This document shows, piece by piece, positions 35,188-44,412 of a stretch of DNA of 64,000 bases (positions are counted from its first letter, which is position 1; each line of letters starts with the position of its first letter). A model generated the notes under the pieces. It did not search any database, was not told the DNA's origin, and saw only the letters and a list, made by a program, of their open reading frames with translations. The position numbers and the translations under genes are program-made. Source of the DNA: CAWUEX02 sp038148375 (GTDB taxonomy: Bacteria > Pseudomonadota > Alphaproteobacteria > Rhodospirillales > Rhodospirillaceae); contig JAYQVH010000011.1 in assembly GCA_038148375.1 (NCBI GenBank), forward strand, positions 42,529 to 106,528, read 5' to 3'.

Positions 35188-35817
35188 ATGAGTTACCAAT
35201 TCACGAACAGTTGGTTTGCTGACCTGGCCCGAGAGAACTGGGAAGAATTCATTCCGGTTCTAAAACCAAAAAAGATTCTTGAGATTGGTTCATATGAAGG
35301 AGCCAGCATCTGCTATTTGATTGAGACCCTTGGTAACCAACAGGATCTGCAAGTTTTTTGCGCCGACACCTGGGAAGGAGGGATCGAACACCAGAGTGGC
35401 GATTACGCCGTACAGGACATAGCCGCGGTAGAGGCCCGGTTCGACGCGAATGTCCGTGCTGCCTGTGCCAAGGCCAGTCGCGATGTCACCGTCGAAAAGT
35501 GTAAACTGAGGTCGGATCGCTTGCTCGCCAAACTCATCACGGAAGGGCATGAAGGTTCGTTCGATTTCGTTTACGTCGATGGCTCCCACCAGGCCCCCGA
35601 TGTGTTGGCGGACGCCGTACTTGGTTTTCGCCTCTTGCGGATCGGTGGGGTTATGGGTTTCGACGATTATCTATGGGCGGAGGAACTGCCGGGCGGTAAA
35701 GACCTGTTGCAATGTCCCAAGCCCGCGGTAGACGCCTTCACAAATATGTATGCACGCAAGCTTCAAATTGTCCGGGCGCCGCTGTACCAGCTTTATATCA
35801 GGAAGACCGCCGATTAA
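35188..35817 (+). CDS. Class I SAM-dependent methyltransferase
   Basis: Methyltransferase with a Rossmann fold (Methyltransf_24-like), 209 aa. SAM-binding motif I is ILEIGSYEGASICYLIETLG (about 30-49), with VFCADTWEGG as motif II and FDFVYVDGSHQAPDVLADAV then LRIGGVMGFDDYLW as motifs IV and V. ATG 35188 begins the conserved opening SYQFTNSWF; the frame reaches back to 35173. The acceptor is unknown; relatives occur in natural-product and glycan loci. It lies directly after the dioxygenase. Its stop overlaps the end of the convergent DUF2177 gene by about 20 bp. Confidence 0.85.
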   Translation: MSYQFTNSWFADLARENWEEFIPVLKPKKILEIGSYEGASICYLIETLGNQQDLQVFCADTWEGGIEHQSGDYAVQDIAAVEARFDANVRAACAKASRDVTVEKCKLRSDRLLAKLITEGHEGSFDFVYVDGSHQAPDVLADAVLGFRLLRIGGVMGFDDYLWAEELPGGKDLLQCPKPAVDAFTNMYARKLQIVRAPLYQLYIRKTAD

Positions 35818-36211
35818 GGCTCCACGCGCCGCAGACCGCGCTAAGCGCTGATGCAAACGTCCCCCACGTCACGTCCACCAGCACGACAATCTCCGGCCAG
35901 TCCGGCAAGGTGATGTAATTGGTCATGTCATAGGTGGCGTACGCGAAAAAACCGAATAGCGCGCCAAACGTCGCCGCCGTTTTGAGCGGCTGCGCACAGT
36001 CCTGAGCCAGGGCTGGGCGCACCGCGAAAATGACGATGCCGATCGCATACACGAGATAGAACACCAGCGCGGTCAGCAGATTGATGTCGTCACGCAGCAG
36101 ATGGCCCAGTTGCGCCTGGAAAAACGAGGTCGCTATCGCGCCGAGCCAGATGCCGTCGAGAACGAGAAACGCGACGGCTGTCTTGGCGTAGGCAATGGCG
36201 TAGCGGGTCAC
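35798..36211 (-). CDS. DUF2177 family membrane protein
   Basis: Small inner-membrane protein, 137 aa, with four hydrophobic segments (about 8-26, 43-65, 78-98 and 108-128). The family signature is FLVLDGIWLGAIATSFFQAQ at the N-terminus and FFAYATYDMTNYITLPDWP in the middle. Function unknown for the family. It starts 6 bp after the exported Rossmann-protein gene on the same strand, so it is translationally linked. Its 3' end overlaps the convergent methyltransferase gene. Confidence 0.88.
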   Translation of the reverse strand: MTRYAIAYAKTAVAFLVLDGIWLGAIATSFFQAQLGHLLRDDINLLTALVFYLVYAIGIVIFAVRPALAQDCAQPLKTAATFGALFGFFAYATYDMTNYITLPDWPEIVVLVDVTWGTFASALSAVCGAWSLNRRSS

Positions 36212-36217
36212 GCGCGC

Positions 36218-36964
36218 TCACTCGTTCTTAAAGCTTTCCACAATCGCTTTATACCGGCCCGGTGCGTCGACTTCCTCGTCGTAGGCGTGGAAGATTTCGT
36301 TGATGCACGCGTCGTTGCCCAGGCACTCCATGGTCAGCCGGGCCAGACCGTCGCGGGTCACGGCGCCGCGTTTGGACTGGTCGGTCGTCAGCGTGGCCTG
36401 GCCGGATTCCGTGAGTTCCGCGGGCAACAAAACCAGATTGCGGATGATGGTATACGGCACACCGCTTTCCATCAGATAGCGCTCGCCGAAGTCTTTGGCT
36501 TGGATCGTCGGTCCCATGACGTCCCAGCGCTCTTTCGGATACACCGGCTGGCTCAATCCGGCGCCGACGGAGCCTTGCAGAATAAACTGCTCGACGCCGG
36601 TTTCCGCTGCCCATTTGGCCATGTACTTCATGCTGTCGATGTAAAATTCCACACCGGTGTCGCCGTCGCGGGCCAGGGCGTCGATGATGACGCGATACGG
36701 ACCGGATTTCATCGCCGCTTCGACTTGTGCTTCATCGAGGACGTCGGCGGTGACGAACGAAACGCCCAGCGCCTCGAGTTCGGAGCGGTCCGACGTCGGA
36801 CGCACGGGAACGGTCACGCTCTCGCCGGCCTCGACGAGGTCCTTCACGATCTCCAGGCCGAGCTTGCCGGTTCCGCCCCAGACCAGAACTCCGTCGTTGG
36901 CGGAGGCGGATGCGGCACCGATGGTCAAACCGGTAAAAAGCGTTAATGATTTCAGAAAGTTCAT
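36218..36964 (-). CDS. NmrA/SDR-like NAD(P)-binding protein with signal peptide
   Basis: 248 aa. Atypical SDR/NmrA-family protein with the Rossmann motif VLVWGGTGKLGLEIVKDLVE (about 27-46), strand-2 residues VPVRPTSDR and EAGVEQFILQGSVGAG-type core. Ahead of the fold is MNFLKSLTLFTGLTIGAASA then SAND, which reads as a Sec signal peptide, so the protein may be exported; this is unusual for a dinucleotide-binding protein. The ATG at 36964 has CAGGG 7 bp upstream; a second ATG at 36970 is in frame. It is in a reverse-strand group with the broken glycosyltransferase and DUF2177. Confidence 0.8.
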   Translation of the reverse strand: MNFLKSLTLFTGLTIGAASASANDGVLVWGGTGKLGLEIVKDLVEAGESVTVPVRPTSDRSELEALGVSFVTADVLDEAQVEAAMKSGPYRVIIDALARDGDTGVEFYIDSMKYMAKWAAETGVEQFILQGSVGAGLSQPVYPKERWDVMGPTIQAKDFGERYLMESGVPYTIIRNLVLLPAELTESGQATLTTDQSKRGAVTRDGLARLTMECLGNDACINEIFHAYDEEVDAPGRYKAIVESFKNE

Positions 36965-37029
36965 GGTCATCCCTGTTTTTATGTGGCGTGTTCTTGATGG
37001 GCACAGTGTGCCCCGCGCGGTGCGCGCAA

Positions 37030-38415
37030 TCAATCGGAACCGGTGCGCCGTGCTGCCCAGACCCTGCGCAGAAGATCTTCAAAATCCCGTGTAAATGCGC
37101 CGACGGCGCACAAAGGTGATTCGGCGACGCGGTCCGCCAAGGTCGCGCGCAAATCCGTCAAATGGGCGCTATCGGCGGCCAAAGCCACCGCACGGTCGAC
37201 GTAGTCAGCGGGAGAGGAGGCGATCAACTCGCCTAAGCCGACAGTATTCAGAAAACTCGCGCCGACACGCGCAGTCCATCGGCCGCCTGCGAGCGTAACC
37301 AGTGGAACGCCCATCGCCAGCGCTTCAAAGGTGGTTGTCGTGCCGCCGTAGGGGAAGGGGTCAAGCGCGATATCGATCTTGCGGTATGCGGCGAGCATGC
37401 CCTTGCGCGTTTCATTGCCTTCCAGAAGCAAACGCTGCGGCGCAAGTCCGCGCTCGACGAAGCGTTTGCCGACTTCGCGTTTCATTTCGTCATCCGACAG
37501 CGGCCGGGCGCGCAGGACCAACAGTGAGCCATCGACCCGCCGCAGGATTGCGCACCAGGTTTCGATCACCTCATCCGTCAGCTTGGCAAGGTTGTTGAAC
37601 GAGCCGAACACGGTCCGCCCCGGTTTTGGCGCTGGACGCGGGGCCAGGGCATCGGGCGGCAGAACCGTCCCGTCGCAGACGATGTAATCCATCTCCGCCA
37701 AGCCGGTCGTGCCCGAGTATCCGATCCAAGTCATTTGTACCGGGGCGATACGGCGGCGGAACACACCGAGGCGGTGGCCCGCTGTCCAGCCCGACAGGTC
37801 GACGGCAATATCCAGAGCCAGTCCGCGCACGTAATGGGCCGCGTCGTCGTCACTCATGGCTTATATATCGTGCCACCCGCCGCTGGCGATCTTTAGTGCC
37901 TCGGTGCGCGGGTCTGCGTTCTCTTGGGTCGAGATCAAGTGGAGGTCGAAAGCATTCGCGTCGTGTGCGTCCAGCACACCGTGAAGAAAGTAGGCGACCG
38001 GATGTTCGCGCAGGTCGCCGGAAACATACCCTAGGCGCAACCGGCGGCCGGTATCACCGGGCGCGGGGAAAGTCGCGGGTTTGCCCCCCGGTTGATGGGC
38101 CCAGGCCGTTTTGGCCGTCTCCGCCAAGTCGGCGAGTGTCGTTGCCGGGTCGCTCTGCTGGGTCAGGATCAACTGGCCCCACCCGCTCAGATTTGTCGGG
38201 TCTTCGAATGTAATTCGGCGGAGCAGGGGGAGGGCCATATCCGCCCTGCCGGCGAGGCGCAACAGCAGGGCCTGCCAGGCCAAGGCCGAAAGCCGGTCCG
38301 GTGCGCTGTCCACGGCCTGGGCCGCAGTTTCAAGGGCCGCGGCCAGCTGTCCGCTCTCGGCCAACGCACGGCTGTCCGCCAAAAGTCTGTCCGTATCCCG
38401 TATTTCCCCTTTCAT
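37030..38415 (-). pseudogene. SPINDLY/OGT-type glycosyltransferase interrupted by in-frame TAA
   Basis: Two same-frame open halves of one gene. The first (38415-37861, 184 aa) has TPR-like helices (AALETAAQAVDSAPDRLSAL) and the start of the GT41 catalytic domain (RRLRLGYVSGDLREHPVAYF). A TAA at 37863-37861 follows WHDI, and two codons later the frame resumes MSDDDAAHYVRGL, IAVDLSGWTAGHRLGVFRRR, TVFGSFNNLAKLT and DPFPYGGTTTTFEALAMGVP, the C-terminal O-GlcNAc-transferase-like half. Homologues read straight through this junction. It is a nonsense pseudogene unless the second half is made alone or the stop is read through. Confidence 0.85.
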
Positions 38416-38518
38416 ACCGGCCTTTCTTGCCTGAAACCGCCAGGGCGTTGCGCTTTCCGCCCGGCAAAGGTAAACCCACCCTCAGCCAGACACATCAAAT
38501 GATTTCAAAGTCCTAGCG

Positions 38519-41170
38519 ATGCTCGAGAAGACCTACAACCCCGCCGAAGTGGAAGAAAAGCTTTACGGCGAATGGGAGGAAAGCGGCGCTTTTGCCGCCG
38601 ATACCCAGTCGAACAAGGCGCCGTACACCATCATGATGCCGCCGCCGAATGTGACCGGCAGCCTGCACATCGGCCACGCGCTGACCTTCACGCTGCAGGA
38701 CGTGCTGATCCGCTACCGCCGCATGAAGGACCGGGACGCCTTGTGGCAGCCGGGCACGGACCACGCCGGCATCGCCACCCAGATGGTCGTCGAGCGCCAA
38801 TTGGCGGAGCAGGGCATCCACCGCCGCGATCTCGGCCGCGAGAAGTTTGTTGAAAAGGTGTGGGAGTGGAAAGCGGAGTCCGGCGGCACCATCATCCGCC
38901 AGCTGCGCCGTCTCGGCGCTTCGCCCGACTGGGAGAAAGAGCGCTTCACCCTCGACGAAGGTCTGTCAAAGGCCGTCGCCAAGGTGTTCGTGCAGCTCTA
39001 CAAGGAAGGGCTGATCTATCGCGACAAGCGCCTCGTCAACTGGGATCCGAAACTGCACACCGCGATCTCCGACCTTGAGGTCGAGCAGCGCGAGACCACC
39101 GGTAAGATGTGGTACTTCAAGTATCCGGTGGAAGGGCAGGACGGCACCTTTATCACAATCGGCACGACGCGCCCGGAAACCATGCTGGGCGATACCGGTA
39201 TTGCCGTGCACCCCGAAGACGAGCGTTACACCGATCTCGTCGGTAAGAACTGCATCCTGCCGCTGGTCGGCCGCGCCATTCCCATCGTCGCAGACGAATA
39301 CGCCGATCCGGAGAAGGGCACCGGTGCGGTGAAGATCACGCCTGCGCACGACTTCAACGACTTCGAAGTCGGCAACCGCCATGATTTCGCGCGCGTCAAC
39401 GTGCTCGACGAAAACGCCGCCATCAATGATGAGGCGCCCGAAAAGTATCGCGGCATGGACCGCTTCGACGCGCGCAAGGCGATCGTCGCCGACATGGAAG
39501 AACTCGGCCTGCTCGAAAAGATCGAAGACAACGCCATGGTCATTCCTTACGGCGACCGCTCCGGCGTGGTCGTCGAACCTTGGCTGACGGACCAATGGTT
39601 TGCTGACGCCAAGACGCTGGCCAAACCGGCCATCGAAGCCGTGGAAACCGGCAAAACCAAATTCGTCCCCAAGCAGTGGGAGAACACGTATTTCGAATGG
39701 ATGCGCAACATCCAGCCGTGGTGCGTGTCGCGCCAGTTGTGGTGGGGTCACCGCATTCCCGCGTGGTTCGGGCCGGACGGGGAAATCTTCGTCGAAGAAA
39801 CCGAGGCCGAGGCCAAAGCCGCGGCCGCCAAACACTACGGAAAAGCCGTCGAACTGACGCAGGACCCGGACGTGCTTGATACCTGGTTTTCTTCCGCGCT
39901 GTGGTCGTTCTCGACCCTCGGCTGGCCGGAGGAAACGCCGGAACTCAAGCGCTACTATCCCGGCGACGTGCTGGTCACCGGCTTCGACATCATCTTCTTC
40001 TGGGTCGCGCGCATGATGATGATGGGCCTGCACTTCATGAAGGACGTGCCCTTCCGCGAAGTCTACATCCACGCTCTGGTGCGCGACGAGAAGGGCCAGA
40101 AGATGTCCAAGTCCAAGGGCAACGTGATGGACCCCTTGGAACTGTGCGACAGCTACGGCACGGACTCCGTGCGCTTCACGCTCGCCGCCATGGCCGCGCA
40201 AGGCCGCGACATTAAATTGTCCGAGAGTCGCATCGCCGGCTACCGCAACTTCGTCACCAAGATCTGGAATGCGGCGCGTTTCTGCGAAATGAACGAGTGC
40301 AGACCGAGAGCGACCTTCGATCCCAAGTCGGTGACCACCACGCTCAACCGCTGGATCGTGGCCAAGGCGGCCGAATCCGGCAACGGTGTCGCTGCCGCCA
40401 TCGAAGCCTACCGGTTCAATGAAGCCGCCGAAGCGCTGTATCACTTCACTTGGCACACCTTTTGCGACTGGTTCCTCGAGTTTGCCAAACCGGTGTTCCA
40501 AGGAAACGACGAAGCGGCCAAAGCGGAGACCCGCGCCACCGCGGCCTGGGTGCTCGATCAAATTCTCATCTTCGGCCAGCCGATCATGCCGTTCGTTACT
40601 GAAGAACTGTGGCGGCACATCGATGAAAACCGCGGCTCGGCGCTGATCAACGCCGAATGGCCCGACTACTCCGGTCTCGCCGCGCCGGATGCGGAAGCAG
40701 AAATGGATTGGGTGGTGGATCTGATCTCCGTCATCCGCTCGGTCCGGGCGGAGATGAACGTCCCGCCGTCGGCCAAGCTCGACCTCAGCGTCAAAGGCGC
40801 TCAGGGGGCAGACGAAGCGCGCTTGAAAACGCACGAGGCCTTGATCCTCGCCAACGCGCGTCTTGAATCCATCGCGCCGGTCGGCGATGACGCCGATGTC
40901 TCGGGCGCCATCCAGGCCGTTGCCGGATCGCTGACCCTGCTGCTGCCGTTGGCCGGGGTCATCGACCTCGACCAGGAGCGCGCGCGTCTCAAGAAGGAGA
41001 TTGCGAAGCTCGACGGCGAAATCGGCAAGATCGAGAAGAAACTCTCCAACCAGGGCTTCATCGCCAAGGCACCGCCCGAAGTGGTGGAGGAAAACCGCGA
41101 GCGCATGCAGGCCGCCGCCGACGCCAAGGCCAAGGTGGAAGAAGCGCTGAGCCGCATCGAAGCGGCGTAA
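38519..41170 (+). CDS. valS: Valyl-tRNA synthetase
   Basis: Class Ia aminoacyl-tRNA synthetase charging tRNA-Val, 883 aa, normal for an alphaproteobacterial ValS. HIGH motif in PPPNVTGSLHIGHALT (about 41-56), KMSKS in GQKMSKSKGNVMDP (about 526-539), editing domain with TTRPETMLGDT, tryptophan-rich AWFGPDG, and a C-terminal coiled coil (RARLKKEIAKLDGEIGKIEK) that binds tRNA. An essential housekeeping gene. In related genomes it directly follows popZ; here it stands 16.5 kb away. Confidence 0.97.
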   Translation: MLEKTYNPAEVEEKLYGEWEESGAFAADTQSNKAPYTIMMPPPNVTGSLHIGHALTFTLQDVLIRYRRMKDRDALWQPGTDHAGIATQMVVERQLAEQGIHRRDLGREKFVEKVWEWKAESGGTIIRQLRRLGASPDWEKERFTLDEGLSKAVAKVFVQLYKEGLIYRDKRLVNWDPKLHTAISDLEVEQRETTGKMWYFKYPVEGQDGTFITIGTTRPETMLGDTGIAVHPEDERYTDLVGKNCILPLVGRAIPIVADEYADPEKGTGAVKITPAHDFNDFEVGNRHDFARVNVLDENAAINDEAPEKYRGMDRFDARKAIVADMEELGLLEKIEDNAMVIPYGDRSGVVVEPWLTDQWFADAKTLAKPAIEAVETGKTKFVPKQWENTYFEWMRNIQPWCVSRQLWWGHRIPAWFGPDGEIFVEETEAEAKAAAAKHYGKAVELTQDPDVLDTWFSSALWSFSTLGWPEETPELKRYYPGDVLVTGFDIIFFWVARMMMMGLHFMKDVPFREVYIHALVRDEKGQKMSKSKGNVMDPLELCDSYGTDSVRFTLAAMAAQGRDIKLSESRIAGYRNFVTKIWNAARFCEMNECRPRATFDPKSVTTTLNRWIVAKAAESGNGVAAAIEAYRFNEAAEALYHFTWHTFCDWFLEFAKPVFQGNDEAAKAETRATAAWVLDQILIFGQPIMPFVTEELWRHIDENRGSALINAEWPDYSGLAAPDAEAEMDWVVDLISVIRSVRAEMNVPPSAKLDLSVKGAQGADEARLKTHEALILANARLESIAPVGDDADVSGAIQAVAGSLTLLLPLAGVIDLDQERARLKKEIAKLDGEIGKIEKKLSNQGFIAKAPPEVVEENRERMQAAADAKAKVEEALSRIEAA

Positions 41171-41222
41171 GGCATTTCACGGCCTTGCCGCGCCAGCCCA
41201 ATCCCGCCAGACTCCGGCCAGC

Positions 41223-42821
41223 ATGTCAGACGCCACCCGCACTCCGACCACACACGATGCTCGACGTCAGGTAGAGGCCGCCTTTGACTCCGGCGATCTT
41301 GCTACTGCGAAGGCGCTCGCCGCTCAGCTCGCCCTGAGGGTTCATCTCGGACCGTGGGAGCACTTTGCTCTAGGCCGCGTCGCGCTTGCGACCGGTGAAT
41401 CCGTCTCCGCGGTCAAGCACTTAGAGGTCGCGCACGAACAGCGCCCGGAAGAGGGGGCAATCTTAACGGAACTCGCCGCCGCCTATGCGGCACGCCGAAA
41501 TTGGCGTGCCGCCGCCGATACCGTTGCTAAGGCCATTGCCCTTCGAGCGGATATACCGGCCGTGCACGAACGTCACGCCATTTATCTTTCGAACGCTGGC
41601 GAAACAGATGCCGCGAAGGCTGCGCTGGAAAGAGCGCTTGCCTTAGACCCGAAGTCGCCGTTGGCTTTGACCTTAATGGGCGAATGGCTGATTTCCGCCG
41701 GCGATAATGAATCAGCCCGCGCATACTTTGAACGTGCAGTTGCACACCTTCCTGGGCATCCGGCGTCCGTGTCGAATTTGGCGCTCCTCGAGGAAAAAGC
41801 AGGCCGCCGGGACGCCGCGATGACCCTCTTGAGTCAGGTTCGCGGCACCTCTCAGGAAGAAGCACAAGCCCGCCGCCGTATCGGCTTGCTGCGCCTGTCC
41901 CAGGGCGATCTCGTCGAAGGCTGGCCGGCGTATGCGGCGCGTCTCAAACTCAAAGATTACAAGAGCTGGCAGCATTTAGTGAAGGCGCCGTACTGGTCCG
42001 GCGAGAGCCTGAGCGATTCTCACGTCCTGGTGTGGACCGACCAGGGCTTGGGCGAACAAATCCTCACGGCAGGTTTGATTCCCGAACTCGTCGCACTTGC
42101 CCACGAGGTAACTTTGGCCTGCGATCCACGATTGGTTCCGCTGTTTGCACGCTCATTTCCCGGTGTGCGCGTGATGTCTCTCAACGATCTGAAAGATGAC
42201 GACGCCGTCCGCAGCGATATCAATATACAAGCGACCATCAGTGAGTTGGGACAGGTGCTGCGGCCGTCGGCTGACAGATTCCCTGCTGCCGCACCGTATC
42301 TGGTCGCGGATGGCCAACGCACTGAAGCGCTCCGTGCGCGCGTGCAGGACGGCGAATCGGACCGCCCGCTTGTCGGCATCTCCTGGCGCAGTTCAAACCC
42401 CTTGGCGGGGGACGCAAAAAGCACGTCGCTGACCGATCACTGGAACAGGGTGCTTGCGGTGCCCGGCCTGCGGTTTGTCTCCCTGCAGTACGGCGATACT
42501 GAGAAGGACATTTCTGCGTCCGGCGCGAACATCGTCACACTTCCGGATCTCGACATGACCAGGGACGTCGATGGTTTCGCCGCCCTCTGCGCGGCGATGG
42601 ATCTCGTCGTCTCGACTTCGAACACTTCGGTCCACGTTGCCGGCGCGCTGGGCAAACCAGTGTTGGCGGTGCTTCCACAGCACTACGGCCGGCCGTGGTA
42701 TTGGTTTTCAGCGGGCGACACGGCGCCGTGGTATCCCGATGTCACATTGTTCCGCTCGACAGGTGACTGGTCGGAGGTTCTGGAACAGATCGCGGCAAAG
42801 TTGGCGTTGATTCCAAAATGA
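41223..42821 (+). CDS. TPR protein with GT9-like C-terminal domain
   Basis: 532 aa. The N-terminal half (about 15-240) is a series of tetratricopeptide-like helix pairs (GPWEHFALGRVALATGESVS, AVHERHAIYLSNAGETDAAK). The C-terminal half has strands and the ending NTSVHVAGALGKPVLAVLPQ then YGRPWYWF, resembling the nucleotide-sugar region of family-9-like glycosyltransferases often fused to TPRs. Activity is unproven. Its stop overlaps the ATG of the solute-binding protein by 4 bp, so the two are an operon. It follows valS by 52 bp. Confidence 0.83.
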   Translation: MSDATRTPTTHDARRQVEAAFDSGDLATAKALAAQLALRVHLGPWEHFALGRVALATGESVSAVKHLEVAHEQRPEEGAILTELAAAYAARRNWRAAADTVAKAIALRADIPAVHERHAIYLSNAGETDAAKAALERALALDPKSPLALTLMGEWLISAGDNESARAYFERAVAHLPGHPASVSNLALLEEKAGRRDAAMTLLSQVRGTSQEEAQARRRIGLLRLSQGDLVEGWPAYAARLKLKDYKSWQHLVKAPYWSGESLSDSHVLVWTDQGLGEQILTAGLIPELVALAHEVTLACDPRLVPLFARSFPGVRVMSLNDLKDDDAVRSDINIQATISELGQVLRPSADRFPAAAPYLVADGQRTEALRARVQDGESDRPLVGISWRSSNPLAGDAKSTSLTDHWNRVLAVPGLRFVSLQYGDTEKDISASGANIVTLPDLDMTRDVDGFAALCAAMDLVVSTSNTSVHVAGALGKPVLAVLPQHYGRPWYWFSAGDTAPWYPDVTLFRSTGDWSEVLEQIAAKLALIPK

Positions 42822-44323
42822 TCCGTCGTACCGCTGCGATTTGGGTGTTCGCGTGCGTCGTCAGCGCAGCGCATGCGCAAGAAAGTCTGTTACGCGTCGT
42901 CGTCGCGCACACACCGCCGAGCTTGGGCCTGCCATTCACCGCCAACGGATCGCCCAGCTCTTATTATTGGCACGCGCTATTCGACACGCTGACCGAATGG
43001 AGCACGGCGGGCGACTTGCAGCCCGCGCTTGCCGTGTCGTGGCAGCAGCGCGACCCGTTGACCTGGGACTTCAAACTGCGGCCCGATGTCGTGTTCTCCG
43101 ACGGCACGCCCTTCGACGCGGACGCCGTCGCCGCCACCATCACCTGGCTGCGCACAACGGTGCGTGGGCAGGCCACGTTGTGGGGCAGGGAGGTCGCCAC
43201 GATCGACGAAGCCATCGCGGAAGATGCGCAGACCGTGGTGTTCAAAACCACACGCCCGGATCCACTGCTGCCAAACCGTCTGACCGGCGTATTGATTGTT
43301 CCGGCTGCGGCCTTCGAGGACGTCGATGCCTTCGCGCAATCACCTGTGGGGACCGGGTCCTTCGCCTTTGAGACCTGGCGCGACAGCCGCGGCAACGGCA
43401 TCCTGCGAGCCCGGCCGGATGCGTGGCGTCCGGTGCGGTTCCAGACCATGGTCATGGTGCCCGCGCCAGATGCCACCGCGCGTCTTCAGGCAGTTGTGAC
43501 CGGGCTCGGCGATCTTGGCGTGCCCGTACCGCCGGAACTGGTGATAGATATGGACACCGCGGGAGTCAGTGTTATCGCCACCAATCTCCCTGCTGTTGAA
43601 ATCTTTACCGTCCGCACGGTCGGCAATCCGGACTCCCCGGTGAATGACGTGCGTGTGCGTCGGGCGATGAACTACGCCGTCAACAAGCAGCCGATGCTCC
43701 GACTCGCCGGACCAGGAGTGAGCGTTTTGGGTCAGGCCGCGCCGTCCTATGTGCACGGCCATAATCCGGATGTTCCACCATACCCCTACGATCCTGACCG
43801 CGCCCGTGCGCTGCTGGCGGATGCGGGCTACGGGACCGGTCTCTCCCTGACCATGACCGTAAACGCCTCCGGTTCGCTGATCGGACTCCTCGCCCAACTG
43901 GTGGCGCAGGATCTCGCCGCCGTCGGCATCGACCTCGAACTGCGTCCGATTACCGGGACCCAATGGCTGCAGAGCTACACCCTGGCCAATTGGGACACCG
44001 ATCTGTTCGATCTCAACTGGAACAGCGCGCCGCTGATGGACGCGTCGCGGCCGCTGGAGATCGGCTCATGCCTGCGCGCCCGTCCGTTCTTCTGCGATCC
44101 CGCCATTGTGCCGGTGCTGGAACAGGCCCAGGTCGAACTCGATGCGGATAAACGCCTGGATTTATTACACCGGGCCCAATCCATGATCCACGCCGCGGCT
44201 CCCGGCATCTTTCTGTTCGATTTCCCGATTTACGCCGTCTCCGGCCCGGCCCTGGCCGAGGTGCCGTTCCGCCTGACCGTCCCGGCCTACGACAAAATCC
44301 TCTTTAGGCAGAGTGCGAAGTAA
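42818..44323 (+). CDS. ABC transporter solute-binding protein, family 5
   Basis: Periplasmic peptide/nickel-type binding protein (SBP_bac_5), 501 aa. Signal peptide AAIWVFACVVSAAHAQ, then LAVSWQQRDPLTWDFKLRPD and VFSDGTPFDADAVAATITWL, which is the family signature. Later PVNDVRVRRAMNYAVNKQPM and YPYDPDRARALLADAGYGTG are further family blocks. No permease or ATPase genes are adjacent, so it is an orphan whose partners lie elsewhere. ATGA overlap with the TPR gene suggests co-expression. Substrate unknown. Confidence 0.92.
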   Translation: MIRRTAAIWVFACVVSAAHAQESLLRVVVAHTPPSLGLPFTANGSPSSYYWHALFDTLTEWSTAGDLQPALAVSWQQRDPLTWDFKLRPDVVFSDGTPFDADAVAATITWLRTTVRGQATLWGREVATIDEAIAEDAQTVVFKTTRPDPLLPNRLTGVLIVPAAAFEDVDAFAQSPVGTGSFAFETWRDSRGNGILRARPDAWRPVRFQTMVMVPAPDATARLQAVVTGLGDLGVPVPPELVIDMDTAGVSVIATNLPAVEIFTVRTVGNPDSPVNDVRVRRAMNYAVNKQPMLRLAGPGVSVLGQAAPSYVHGHNPDVPPYPYDPDRARALLADAGYGTGLSLTMTVNASGSLIGLLAQLVAQDLAAVGIDLELRPITGTQWLQSYTLANWDTDLFDLNWNSAPLMDASRPLEIGSCLRARPFFCDPAIVPVLEQAQVELDADKRLDLLHRAQSMIHAAAPGIFLFDFPIYAVSGPALAEVPFRLTVPAYDKILFRQSAK

Positions 44324-44412
44324 CGCGCGCAATTCCCCAAAACCCTGGCTTTTGCCCCGTTCTGCCCCTATGAAGGGCGCAGAAAGTATAACGTTTTCCA
44401 GGGACCGGACCG

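Noticed and set aside
38966..40834. Long reverse-strand open frame (622 codons) within valS
   Set aside because: It lies wholly antisense to valS, whose HIGH and KMSKS motifs are clear. Its composition (Arg/Val/His-rich) is typical of antisense frames in GC-rich coding DNA.
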